A stretch of DNA of 64,000 bases, taken from positions 62,001 to 126,000 of the forward strand of contig WGLS01000004.1 of assembly GCA_016125455.1 (NCBI GenBank), written 5' to 3'. Positions 27,947 through 36,743 of this stretch are shown here, piece by piece (the first letter of the stretch is position 1; each line of letters opens with the position of its first letter). The notes below the pieces were generated by a model. It saw only the letters and a program-made list of their open reading frames with translations, had not been told where the DNA came from and ran no database searches. This DNA comes from Alphaproteobacteria bacterium (GTDB taxonomy: Bacteria; Pseudomonadota; Alphaproteobacteria; Caulobacterales; Parvularculaceae). The translations under genes were made by a program, and so were the position numbers.

Positions 27947-28564
27947 ATGAGACTCTATGGTTCCCTTACGTCGCCTTTTGTCCGCACTGTGCGCATTGCG
28001 GCTATCGAACTCGGTCTCGAAGACCAGATCGAATTTGTTGGGACGACTGTTCGCCCTACCGAAATCAATCGAGAATATGGCGATCAGATAAATCCGCTGC
28101 GACGTGTGCCAGCGCTCGAAACGCCTGATGGCGACGTCATCATCGATAGCAGGGTAATTGTCGAAAACCTGAACGCCGTGGCTCGTGGGCGCGCCATTCC
28201 CGACGAGCCGGCGGCCCGTATCGCATGCTTCAATCGCCATGCGGTCGTAGCCGGCGCGACCGAGGCGCTCGTTCTTGCCATGTATGAGTCGAAATTGCGG
28301 CCGGAGGAGCGTCGCTGGCCGGCTTGGATCAATGACCAGACTGACAAGGCGCAGGTCGCACTGGACTGGTGTGAACGTCGGTTGCCCGAGTTTCAGGCAT
28401 CGTTTGACCTTTCCGCGATGGCGCTTGTGTCATTGGTCGGCTACGCCCAGTTCAGGTTTCCAGCGGAACGCTGGATCGAAGGTCGTTCGCGGCTGAAAGG
28501 CTATTTGGCCGAGACATCGAAACGCGCGAGCGTCGCTGCGACTATCCCGCCCGCGACCGCATGA
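27947..28564 (+). CDS. Glutathione S-transferase-like protein
   Basis: A 205-residue GST-fold protein with an N-terminal thioredoxin-like domain (MRLYGSLTSPFVRTVRIAA, with Ser/Thr in the SPF region where GSH is activated). NPLRRVPALETPDG contains the cis-Pro VPAL motif, and DSRVIVENL is the SRxI-type GSH-binding site. An all-helical C-terminal domain follows (about 85-195). The reaction is unknown. It follows the SDR by 11 bases and precedes mmsB by 64, forming part of a compact plus-strand run. Confidence 0.87.
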   Translation: MRLYGSLTSPFVRTVRIAAIELGLEDQIEFVGTTVRPTEINREYGDQINPLRRVPALETPDGDVIIDSRVIVENLNAVARGRAIPDEPAARIACFNRHAVVAGATEALVLAMYESKLRPEERRWPAWINDQTDKAQVALDWCERRLPEFQASFDLSAMALVSLVGYAQFRFPAERWIEGRSRLKGYLAETSKRASVAATIPPATA

Positions 28565-28628
28565 TGGGCGCGACTTTGGCCATTCAATATCTGGCGTTGC
28601 GGTACCAATTGAGAGAGGAGCTGCAAGG

Positions 28629-29519
28629 ATGAGCAAAGTTGCGTTTCTCGGCCTCGGCAACATGGGCGGGCCAATGGCCGTGAACCTCGCCAAGTCCGGA
28701 CACGACGTCGCCGCCTTCGACCTGTCGCCAGACGCAGTGGAGAAAGCGTCCAACGCCGGTTGCAGAAAGGCATCGAGCATTGCCGATGCCGTTTCGGGCG
28801 CTGACGCAGTTGTCAGCATGCTTCCGGCCGGGCCGCATGTGAAAAGCGCCTATATGGCTGACAACGGCGTATTCGCGAACGCATCGACGGCGGCTTTGTT
28901 GATCGACAGCTCGACCATCGATGTCGATTCGGCGCGGCAGGTCATCGCCGCCGCGACGGATCGTGGGTTCGCGATGGTCGATGCGCCTGTTTCAGGCGGG
29001 GTCGCGGCGGCGACAGGTGGTACGCTGACCTTTATGGTTGGCGGCGAAGCTTCTGCTTTTGAACGAGCGCGGCCCTATCTCGACGTCATGGGCAAGAACG
29101 TTTTTCACGCGGGTGCCCCCGGGAACGGACAGGCCGCCAAGATAGCGAACAACATGCTGCTCGCTATCTCGATGATCGGGACTTGCGAGGCATTCAACCT
29201 TGCGGAAAGACTTGGGCTGGACGCCCAGACGTTCTTCGACATTTCGTCGACCGCGTCAGGCCAGTGTTGGTCGATGACAAGTTACTGCCCGGCGCCGGGC
29301 CCTGTCCCATCCGCACCATCCAACCGCGATTACCAGCCGGGTTTTGCTGCTGGCATGATGTTGAAGGATCTTCGTCTGGCGCAGTCTGCCGCGCGCGACG
29401 CAAAGGCGCCGACTCCTCTCGGCGCTCAGGCGGAAGCGCTTTATGCCCTCATGGAGGCAAGCGGTCACGACCGGCTCGATTTTTCCGGCGTGATGAAACT
29501 GATCCGTGGCGATCTATAG
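28629..29519 (+). CDS. mmsB: 3-hydroxyisobutyrate dehydrogenase
   Basis: MmsB oxidises 3-hydroxyisobutyrate to methylmalonate semialdehyde with NAD, supplying MmsA. The 296-residue protein has the N-terminal FLGLGNMGGPMAVNL (Rossmann and substrate motif), LIDSSTIDVDSAR, DAPVSGGVAAATGGTL with the family GGxxGA-like loop, and the catalytic Lys in GNGQAAKIANNMLL. A Shine-Dalgarno (GAGAGGAG) lies ahead of ATG 28629. It is the last plus-strand gene of the valine set; the PilZ gene converges with 12 bases between stops. Confidence 0.96.
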   Translation: MSKVAFLGLGNMGGPMAVNLAKSGHDVAAFDLSPDAVEKASNAGCRKASSIADAVSGADAVVSMLPAGPHVKSAYMADNGVFANASTAALLIDSSTIDVDSARQVIAAATDRGFAMVDAPVSGGVAAATGGTLTFMVGGEASAFERARPYLDVMGKNVFHAGAPGNGQAAKIANNMLLAISMIGTCEAFNLAERLGLDAQTFFDISSTASGQCWSMTSYCPAPGPVPSAPSNRDYQPGFAAGMMLKDLRLAQSAARDAKAPTPLGAQAEALYALMEASGHDRLDFSGVMKLIRGDL

Positions 29520-29531
29520 CTTGGCCCGAGC

Positions 29532-29876
29532 CTAGAAAGCCAGACCGGCTTCCTGTCCACGTTGCCACGCGACGCGACATTCCTGCGACGCGCCATTGCC
29601 GTCCATCCGCAATACGACAAACGACGGCAACGCCAGTTCTCCGTGCACGTGAACGCGCGCGCCTGCTGTGGAGAGATCCCGGATAACGCAAGCGATATCG
29701 CCGTCGCCGGCGGATAGCAGATGGCCGATCCTGTAGCATTGGCGCCGCGGGGCCCGGCGGTGTTCCTCGCGCGCGACGTGGCGCGTCGGCGGCAGGGGGG
29801 TTGTCGCCGAAGTCTTTAAGGTCGCAATGCGCGACGCCAGTCGCTGGTTGCTCCGCTTATCCATCACCATTGGCAT
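29532..29876 (-). CDS. PilZ-domain protein
   Basis: A 114-residue protein whose C-terminal two thirds is a PilZ domain, a cyclic-di-GMP-binding module. The RxxxR-type motif is RRAPRRQCYR and the D/N-x-S-x-x-G motif is in IRDLSTAGARVHV. The end, ECRVAWQRGQEAGLAF, is the usual last strands. There is no output domain, so it would act as a stand-alone receptor. The first 35 residues look disordered. Three closely spaced ATGs (29876, 29870, 29864) make the start uncertain. It forms a tandem with the PilZ gene upstream on the same strand. Confidence 0.85.
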   Translation of the reverse strand: MPMVMDKRSNQRLASRIATLKTSATTPLPPTRHVAREEHRRAPRRQCYRIGHLLSAGDGDIACVIRDLSTAGARVHVHGELALPSFVVLRMDGNGASQECRVAWQRGQEAGLAF

Positions 29877-29922
29877 TCCACAACGCGAGAAATATACGTC
29901 CTAAGCATCCTAAAGAACATTT

Positions 29923-29940
29923 AACGCCTAGTGAGGCGTT
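29923..29940. terminator. Hairpin between the two PilZ genes
   Basis: AACGCCT (29923-29929) pairs with AGGCGTT (29934-29940) around an AGTG tetraloop. AT-rich sequence flanks both sides (CATTT before, TAAAT after), so on the minus strand it fits an intrinsic terminator for the upstream PilZ gene. The two PilZ genes may therefore be separate transcripts. Confidence 0.5.
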
Positions 29941-29970
29941 TAAATCCGGCTTGATGTTGAAATGAATTGA

Positions 29971-30360
29971 TCAGTCTTCGGGAGATTCCCCGTCGGGCCC
30001 TGCGGCGAGATAGCTTCGCCGCTTGGGCTGCGGAAATGTCAGCCCAACATGGCGATCCTTTTGCCATGCGACCTGGCACACCCGTGTCTGTCGCGTTTCG
30101 ATGATCGTCAAACGCACCGTTGATGGCAGCTCCCGACTGGCTTCAAGCCGAATCCTTGCGCCGCCATCCGACAGGTCGCGGATGACGCAACTGATCTCGG
30201 CGTCCTCCCCGATGCCGACGGTGCCGAAAATATATGTTGCAACACGGCGGCTACGTCGAGCGTCTGGCGCCCCGCCAACCTCGTCTTTTCCGTCTTTCCC
30301 AACCACTGGCCGATTTGCGGCAACACCGTGAGATGTCGTGAATGGGGCAGGCTTCGACAT
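29971..30360 (-). CDS. PilZ-domain protein
   Basis: A second 129-residue PilZ protein. The RxxxR motif is DARRSRRVATYIF and the D-x-S-x-x-G motif is in IRDLSDGGARIRLE. The domain ends RVCQVAWQKDRHVGLTFPQ, and a short charged tail follows. It is closely related to the neighbour at 29532 (shared ISCVIRDLS/IACVIRDLS and VAWQ), which suggests a tandem duplication. Both would bind c-di-GMP if the Arg and Ser/Gly motifs are intact, as they appear. The region 30361-30524 upstream is divergent to the ABC exporter gene. Confidence 0.87.
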   Translation of the reverse strand: MSKPAPFTTSHGVAANRPVVGKDGKDEVGGAPDARRSRRVATYIFGTVGIGEDAEISCVIRDLSDGGARIRLEASRELPSTVRLTIIETRQTRVCQVAWQKDRHVGLTFPQPKRRSYLAAGPDGESPED

Positions 30361-30524
30361 GCCACGCCGGCTCCTGAAAGCAGCGGAGCGTTCGCGCCGC
30401 GCTGAACCTATTGTCTGACATCATGACGCGGCAGCGGTTCATGCGACGTTAACGTTGCGGGTTTCGCGCCCAGTATAAGAGCCGACATGCTGGCCTTTCT
30501 CGCGGCTGCGCTTATGTTTCGCCT

Positions 30525-32414
30525 GTGACGGCGGAGCGATTTCAGGACATTGGCCCGACGGAGCGGGCGAGCCTCGGCGCGACATTCGCGCGGATGGGGG
30601 CAGCTCTCTTGCGTCCTGAAATGCGGAAATGGCGAGGCCGCATTTTCGCGGCTGCGTTCGTTACCCTGGTTGCGAAGGGGCTCGCGGTCATCGCGCCGGT
30701 CTGGCTGGGCGAGGGGATCAATCGAGCGGTTGCGGCCAATGCAGACGGCGGCCTGCAAGCCGGCGACGGAATGTCCGTTGCTGCGCCCTTTCTCTTGTTT
30801 ATTTGTCTGTTCGGGCTGGCGCGCCTCTTATCGAACGCCTTGCCACAGGTGCGCGACGGCTTTTTCGTCCGCGTGACGCAGGACGCGGTCCGCCTGACGG
30901 CTGTTGACGCGTTTCGGCATGCGCAGCTGCAGGACCTGCAGTTTCATCTCACGCGGCGAGCTGGCGCGATAAACCGGATTATCGAGAGAGGCGCGGGCGC
31001 GATCGAATTCCTGCTGCGCTTTCTCGCGTTCAACATCGGGCCTACATTGATCGAACTGGGCTTGGCAGCGAGCGTCATCGCGACGCTCTATTCGCTGAAG
31101 ATCGCGCTCACCGTTGTCGTAACGATCGCCCTTTATGCGATCGCGACGGGGCTCATTACAGAGTGGCGAAGCGCCCAGCGACGCCGCATGAATGACGCAG
31201 ATACCGAACTGCGCGCCATCGCAACCGACACGCTTTCCAATTTCGAGACGGTTAAGGCGTTCGCCGCAGAAGAACGGGAGGCGCGCCGCTACGATGGCGC
31301 GATGAGCAGGTACATCGATCGGTATGTTCGCGTCATCCAGTCACTTAGCCTACTGAACGTTGTTCAGGAAGCCATCATGACCGGAGGCCTTTTCGCCGCA
31401 GTAGTCATGGCCGCGCTGGGAGTCGCAGAGGGGAGCATGAAGGCGGGCGACGTAACGGCCGTGATTCTGATGCTGACGAATATCTATCGGCCGCTCAACA
31501 TTCTGGGGTTCGCCTGGCGCGAAATCCGGCAAGGCACTGTTGATATCGAGAAGCTATATGGCCTTATGGATGCTGCGCCGAAGGTGCTGGATCGCGACGA
31601 TGCGCTCGAGCTAACGTCCCCGCGGGGCGCAATCGCGTTCGAAAACGTCAGCTTCCGTCATGAAGGCCGCGCGCAGGGTCTGGACGATGTCACGTTTGAA
31701 ATTCCGCCGGGCGCATTCGTCGGACTGGCGGGACCGAGCGGCGCAGGCAAGTCAACGATTCTCAGACTCCTTTTCAGGTTCCATGACCCTGAATCCGGAC
31801 GAGTGACGATTGATGGTGAGGACGTCAGAAACATCCGCCAGGCTTCGCTTCGTCACGCCTTCGGCCTCGTGCCTCAGGAAGTCGTTCTCTTCAACGATAC
31901 CCTTCGATTCAATCTTGCTTATGCGAAGCGCGACGCGAGCGACGAGGAAATATTGCAGGCGGCCGAACGGGCCCAACTCGGCGCGTTCATTAGGTCCTTG
32001 CCGCTTGGCCTTGAAACGCGAGTTGGCGAGCGCGGGCTGAAGCTATCGGGCGGGGAGAAACAGCGAGTCGGCGTCGCCCGGGCCATCTTGCTGGACCCTG
32101 CCGTATTGATCCTCGACGAAGCGACGTCGTCCCTTGATTCCGAAACCGAACGCGAAGTTCAGTCCGCCTTGGCCGCCGCCGCGGCCGGCCGCACGACAAT
32201 CGCTGTCGCCCACCGGTTGTCGACGATTGCGCATGCGGATCGCATCCTTGTTCTCGATCAAGGCAGGATCGCCGAATCTGGCACGCATACTGAGCTTCTC
32301 GCCAACGGCGGTCTTTATGCCTCGCTATGGCGGCAGCAAGCAAATCTTGCTGATGCGGCGCCAAGCCTACCGGAGAGCGAAGACGAAGGCTCGCCTGCGC
32401 TTCAGCGCATCTAG
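30525..32414 (+). CDS. ATM1/HMT-type ABC exporter (fused membrane and ATPase domains)
   Basis: A 629-residue half-transporter of the ABCB/ATM1-HMT1 family, which exports glutathione-bound metal or sulfur compounds. Membrane domain about residues 40-320 with six helices; nucleotide-binding domain about 360-595 with Walker A GPSGAGKST, the Q-loop LVPQEVVLFNDTL, signature LSGGEKQRVGVARAIL, Walker B AVLILDEATSSLD and AHRLSTI H-loop. VLFNDTLRFNLAYAK is typical of ATM1. The start is a GTG at 30525 whose first bases overlap (GTGA) the stop of a 13-codon frame beginning at 30487. The gene ends 10 bases before the convergent kinase gene. Confidence 0.92.
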   Translation: MTAERFQDIGPTERASLGATFARMGAALLRPEMRKWRGRIFAAAFVTLVAKGLAVIAPVWLGEGINRAVAANADGGLQAGDGMSVAAPFLLFICLFGLARLLSNALPQVRDGFFVRVTQDAVRLTAVDAFRHAQLQDLQFHLTRRAGAINRIIERGAGAIEFLLRFLAFNIGPTLIELGLAASVIATLYSLKIALTVVVTIALYAIATGLITEWRSAQRRRMNDADTELRAIATDTLSNFETVKAFAAEEREARRYDGAMSRYIDRYVRVIQSLSLLNVVQEAIMTGGLFAAVVMAALGVAEGSMKAGDVTAVILMLTNIYRPLNILGFAWREIRQGTVDIEKLYGLMDAAPKVLDRDDALELTSPRGAIAFENVSFRHEGRAQGLDDVTFEIPPGAFVGLAGPSGAGKSTILRLLFRFHDPESGRVTIDGEDVRNIRQASLRHAFGLVPQEVVLFNDTLRFNLAYAKRDASDEEILQAAERAQLGAFIRSLPLGLETRVGERGLKLSGGEKQRVGVARAILLDPAVLILDEATSSLDSETEREVQSALAAAAAGRTTIAVAHRLSTIAHADRILVLDQGRIAESGTHTELLANGGLYASLWRQQANLADAAPSLPESEDEGSPALQRI

Positions 32415-32424
32415 AGGAACGTGC

Positions 32425-35400
32425 TCAAGCAACAACCGCCGATTTCGGAGCGTCGGACGCGTCCAGCAGCTCGGCGCGCTCCCCCGCTGACAATCTCGGG
32501 GACCACTGGAGCAGGACCTCCCTTAGTCGATCCTGTTTGACGGGCTTTGGCATGTAGTCGTCCATTCCAGCCTCTATGCACCGGTCGCGATCCTGCTGCA
32601 TGGCGTGAGCCGTCACCCCAACAATCGCCACAAAAGCGCCGGTTGATGACTGGATCGCGCGCAAGGCCGCCGTCGCCGCCACGCCGTCCATCTCAGGCAT
32701 TGAAAGGTCCATAAGGATGACGTCGGGCGGCGCCTGACGATATCGTTCGATCGCTTCCTTACCATTGTTCGCAATGGCCGTTTGGCAGTTCATCGACTCA
32801 AGCATCGACTTGATTACGAGCTGGTTCACGATATTGTCTTCCGCGACAAGCACCTTCAGCGGCGTGCCGTCATTGGTAAACGGACAGAACGTCTGTCCGC
32901 GTTCGGGCGTCCGAATTGTATCGGCGACCGTCTTTATCGATTTGATCGATCGACCGTTCAAGGCAGTCGCGATCGCGTCTAGAAGCATGCTGCCGCGGGC
33001 AGGCTTCACGAGATAAGCATCGAACAATCCGGTTTCGAGCCCTGCAGCGTCGCCTTTTTGTCCGGATGACGTCAGGAGGATCATCGGCAAAAGTGCAATG
33101 GAAGAGGTGTTCCGAACGAGCGCGGCAAACGCTTCTCCATCCATGCCCGGCATCTGGTGGTCGACAATCGCCACATCGAAGGGTTCGCGATCCTTGGCGG
33201 CGGCCAATGCCGCGTCAAGGCCTGCCTGGCCGGATGCAAAAGCCTTTGGGTTCAATCCCCATGCGGAAGTTTGTTCAAAAAGTATGTGACGATTGACGGC
33301 GTTGTCATCGACAATCAGTACCCGGGCGCCAGATATCCTGGAGATGTCAAGAACGAACGGCTCTGCCGCCGTCTCGTCGACGCGAAGCGGCAGGCGGACG
33401 CAGAAAGTTGATCCTTCTCCAAGACGGCTCTCGGCCCATATTTCGCCATTCATTGTTTCAACAAGGCGGCGCGTAATCGCCAGTCCAAGGCCCGTGCCAT
33501 CGTAGCGCCGAGCGGCAGTGCCGTCGACTTGTTCGAAGGCGTTGAATATGTGGTCGATCTTGTCATCCGGTATGCCGCATCCGGTGTCTGTAACGCTGAT
33601 CTCCAACTCGGCATATTCCCCCCGGCGCTTGCCGGTGACGGAGACAAGAACATGGCCCGCTTCAGTGAACTTGACTGCGTTCCCGACCAGATTCGTAATG
33701 ACTTGCCGAACGCGACCGGCGTCACCGACATAGCCCGCGCCTAGGTCTGGCTGATAGCGGAGCATCAGCTCAATGCCTTTTTCCTGACTTCTGAGCGTAA
33801 GTAGGGCGACGACATCATCAATCGTTCGGCGCAGATCGAATGGGTCGGCACCGACCCGAAGCTTGCCGGCCTCAAGCTTGGAGAAATCAAGAATGTCATT
33901 GATAATGGTGAGCAGATTTTCGCCCGATGACGCGATAACCTCCGCCATTTCACGCTGCTTCGGCGACAGAGAGGTGTCCAACAGCAGCGAGGTCATGCCG
34001 ATGACGCCATTCATCGGTGTACGAATTTCATGACTCATGTTCGCCAAGAATTCCGACTTGGCCTTGCTGGCCTGGACCGCGGCTTCCTTTGCGGCCCTGA
34101 GTTCGTCGGACATCTTGCGCAGTTCGCGTTCGCGTCGACGTTCCTCCGTAACGTCGGTATGCGTTACTACGAAGCCGCCGTCGCGCGTCCGCTGGATCTG
34201 CTCTTTCGTCGTTCGACCATCCGGGTCGCGGCGCTCAAATTCGGCGGCGCCGCGCTCAGCCATCTGGCGTTCAAAATCTCGCGCAAATTCCCTTAGGTCG
34301 GCGTATTCATACCCGCCATTGTTGATGCCAAGCTCAATGAGATCTCGGATGTCCTTGCCGAGTTCCCACATCGACGCCGGCAAGCGGGTCTGGGCGATGG
34401 CTTTCTTGTTTCTGCCAAGGATCTTGAATTCAGGGGATAATGCGATGACGCCGCTGGCCATTGTCTCAATGACATCGTCAAGCAAGCGATTTCGCGCTTC
34501 AAGCTCTTTCGTCCGCGCCGTCACTTGCGCCTCAAGGCGCGCATTGGCTTCCTCAATCGAGCGTCGGCTTTCAACCCGTTCCGTAACGTCTGTCGTCCAG
34601 CCGCGAAGGCCGCGGTATTCGCCCGATTTCGTGAAGATATGACGGATTGTGACGGAAAAATATCGTATACGGCCCTTATAGTCCTTCAGTTCAAGCTGGG
34701 AATTTCGGATGTTTTCGCGACGCTCGCGCGCAGCCCGGAGCGATTGCGTTGCCTCTCGATCCAAAAAGCGGATTGGGCCTTCCATGAAGGCTTCGTGAAC
34801 CGTCTTTCCCACAATTTCATGGGGCGCTTGACCCAGCACGTCCTCGACTTGCGGAGAGATGTAGGTGATCCGATGGTCTGCATCGGTTTCCCACGCCCAG
34901 TCCGACGCCATTTCCATAAAGCCGCGAAAACTTAGATCGACCTCGCGGCTCAACCGATTCGCCGTAGCTTTCTCGCGGGTCAACTCGCCGAGAATCTTCG
35001 ATATCCTCGAAAACTGGAACGCGGATACAGGTACTGACGATATACAGATCAGGGCGAACGTCCGTCCGACAGCGTCGCCGGAAATCAGCATATAAAGGCT
35101 GAAGGGCACGACCGTAAGCGCGAGGAGGCGCCATGACATGTAGCGGGCCGCGGCGAACGCAAGACCGCCGCCGATGCCGATATAGGCGACAAAGAGTTGT
35201 AGGACTAGCTTCTCAATTGGCGTCGCGAAAGCGCTGAGGGTCAGGGTCGCCGTTGTCCCAACGACAGCAAGTATGATGATCATGGCGTGCGACGCAGCAA
35301 GCGTTCGTTCGAGTTTGCCGATGTCCGCCGACTCCGGCTCGAAACGAAACCACCAGGCAATCCGCCAGACGGCATATACCGTCACCGCAGTCATGAGCGG

Positions 35401-35616
35401 CACGACGAAGGCGGCGACGTCGTCCAGGAAGAGAGAGGCGACGATCCATCCGACAAGGACGACGCCGGCAAGAAACGGCGGAACATGGATCTTCAGTTCC
35501 TGCAGCCGCCGTTCGGCTACGAGGCGGTTGGCATCGAGAAGTTCGGTGTCGACGTCGAGGTCAATGCCGGTAAGTGACGGGTTGGCTGCAGCCCCCGCCG
35601 ATCCATTGAACGCCAT
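32425..35616 (-). CDS. Membrane hybrid sensor histidine kinase (PAS-HisKA-HATPase-REC-REC)
   Basis: A 1063-residue hybrid kinase. N-terminal membrane helices (about 40-200, for example FLAGVVLVGWIVASLFL and MIIILAVVGTTATL) are followed by a PAS/PAC domain (about 225-340; MASDWAWETDADHRITYIS), a coiled segment and a second PAS-like domain. HisKA carries the phospho-His in ANMSHEIRTPMNGVIG; HATPase has N-box ITNLVGNAVKFT and G boxes DTGCGIPDD, GTGLGLAI. Two receiver domains follow, with phospho-Asp in VAIVDHQMPGMDG and VILMDLSMPEMDG; no HPt domain is seen. ATG 35616 is chosen because it starts a conserved-looking N-terminus; the frame is open to 35760. Its signal and response regulator are unknown. 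Confidence 0.92.
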   Translation of the reverse strand: MAFNGSAGAAANPSLTGIDLDVDTELLDANRLVAERRLQELKIHVPPFLAGVVLVGWIVASLFLDDVAAFVVPLMTAVTVYAVWRIAWWFRFEPESADIGKLERTLAASHAMIIILAVVGTTATLTLSAFATPIEKLVLQLFVAYIGIGGGLAFAAARYMSWRLLALTVVPFSLYMLISGDAVGRTFALICISSVPVSAFQFSRISKILGELTREKATANRLSREVDLSFRGFMEMASDWAWETDADHRITYISPQVEDVLGQAPHEIVGKTVHEAFMEGPIRFLDREATQSLRAARERRENIRNSQLELKDYKGRIRYFSVTIRHIFTKSGEYRGLRGWTTDVTERVESRRSIEEANARLEAQVTARTKELEARNRLLDDVIETMASGVIALSPEFKILGRNKKAIAQTRLPASMWELGKDIRDLIELGINNGGYEYADLREFARDFERQMAERGAAEFERRDPDGRTTKEQIQRTRDGGFVVTHTDVTEERRRERELRKMSDELRAAKEAAVQASKAKSEFLANMSHEIRTPMNGVIGMTSLLLDTSLSPKQREMAEVIASSGENLLTIINDILDFSKLEAGKLRVGADPFDLRRTIDDVVALLTLRSQEKGIELMLRYQPDLGAGYVGDAGRVRQVITNLVGNAVKFTEAGHVLVSVTGKRRGEYAELEISVTDTGCGIPDDKIDHIFNAFEQVDGTAARRYDGTGLGLAITRRLVETMNGEIWAESRLGEGSTFCVRLPLRVDETAAEPFVLDISRISGARVLIVDDNAVNRHILFEQTSAWGLNPKAFASGQAGLDAALAAAKDREPFDVAIVDHQMPGMDGEAFAALVRNTSSIALLPMILLTSSGQKGDAAGLETGLFDAYLVKPARGSMLLDAIATALNGRSIKSIKTVADTIRTPERGQTFCPFTNDGTPLKVLVAEDNIVNQLVIKSMLESMNCQTAIANNGKEAIERYRQAPPDVILMDLSMPEMDGVAATAALRAIQSSTGAFVAIVGVTAHAMQQDRDRCIEAGMDDYMPKPVKQDRLREVLLQWSPRLSAGERAELLDASDAPKSAVVA

Positions 35617-35709
35617 GCCATTTCGCCTTCGAAGCCTTCGCTGGCAATGTGGCGTTACGTAGTTAATCTGTGGTTTACCCGGCAGCGGAACCATCGTCGC
35701 GCAGGCTGA

Positions 35710-36702
35710 ATGGGTCATGAAATGACGATTGTCGCGCCCTCCGATCGAAAGGCATTCCAACCGGTCGTTGCTGACTTTGATCGGGTGTTCATGCCATTTC
35801 TTGTGGCAAGGGAAGCCGAGCGCGCGGCCGCCTTTCGCCGGTCGGTCACCGTGTTCGCAATCGCGTCCATCTTTGCAGCCGGCCTCGCATGGGCTCGCCC
35901 GGTGGGCGACATGTCGGTGGTCATTGCCGCGCTGTTGGCGGGCGGCGGATTGCTGATCGCCGTTCGAGAGATAGAGAAAACGCGGCGCGCGATTTCGATC
36001 GGGTTGATCGGACGCGTTTGCGACGCTTTGGGACTGGGTTTCTCAGCAACCGGCGCGCGGCCGCAGTCCTTGGACAGATTGCTTGAATACGGATTGATCG
36101 GGCCATTCAATCGCGAGAAATGGGAAGATGAAGTTCGCGGTCGACACGGCGAAGCGGACTTTTCTCTGGTTGAAGCCGATCTCAAGCGAGTTACCGGCTC
36201 CGGCAAGAGCAGACGCGTAAGGATTATCTTCAGAGGTGCAATTCTCGCTGTCAGGTATCCTCACGCCTTTGCGGGCGTTACGCTCCTGCAACGGGATATT
36301 GGCGTGCTGAACCGCCTTGTCAGTCCGGGTCAAGCATTTCGGCAGGTCAGCCTAGCGGCTCCGGAGTTCGAGCGAGCTTATGAGGCGTGGTCAACCGATC
36401 AGGTTGAAGCGAGGACATTGCTCGATCCGATCGTCCTTGAACGCTTCCAGGCGCTCGAACGGCTCTTTCAGGGGAAAAACCTCCGCGCGGCTTTTCTGGA
36501 CGGCGCATTAGTCCTTATCGTCGACACCGGCGACTGGTTGAACATGGGATCGATGTTCAAGCGCTTCGATGATCCCGAACGGGTAGGGCGCATACTGCGC
36601 GAATTCGACCTGATTTTCGACGTGATTGACCTCGTCGCGAGGCCCGTAGCGCGGTCACTCGATGGCCCAATTTCGGTGGATGCTGTCCGGATGGATGGGT
36701 GA
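35710..36702 (+). CDS. DUF3137 domain protein
   Basis: A 330-residue protein with two membrane helices near the N-terminus (about 45-90: [34 protein letters not shown]) and a cytoplasmic or external DUF3137 domain. The family pattern is seen in the middle: a [20 protein letters not shown] stretch, then [10 protein letters not shown] and the later [23 protein letters not shown]3137 proteins sit next to LemA-type genes in many bacteria, but none is here. It is divergent from the hybrid kinase. Function unknown. ATG 35710 or 35722 are both possible starts. Confidence 0.75.
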   Translation: MGHEMTIVAPSDRKAFQPVVADFDRVFMPFLVAREAERAAAFRRSVTVFAIASIFAAGLAWARPVGDMSVVIAALLAGGGLLIAVREIEKTRRAISIGLIGRVCDALGLGFSATGARPQSLDRLLEYGLIGPFNREKWEDEVRGRHGEADFSLVEADLKRVTGSGKSRRVRIIFRGAILAVRYPHAFAGVTLLQRDIGVLNRLVSPGQAFRQVSLAAPEFERAYEAWSTDQVEARTLLDPIVLERFQALERLFQGKNLRAAFLDGALVLIVDTGDWLNMGSMFKRFDDPERVGRILREFDLIFDVIDLVARPVARSLDGPISVDAVRMDG

Positions 36703-36743
36703 TCCGCCTTGTCTCCCCGTCCTGGTTAAGCCAAAAATCGCGA

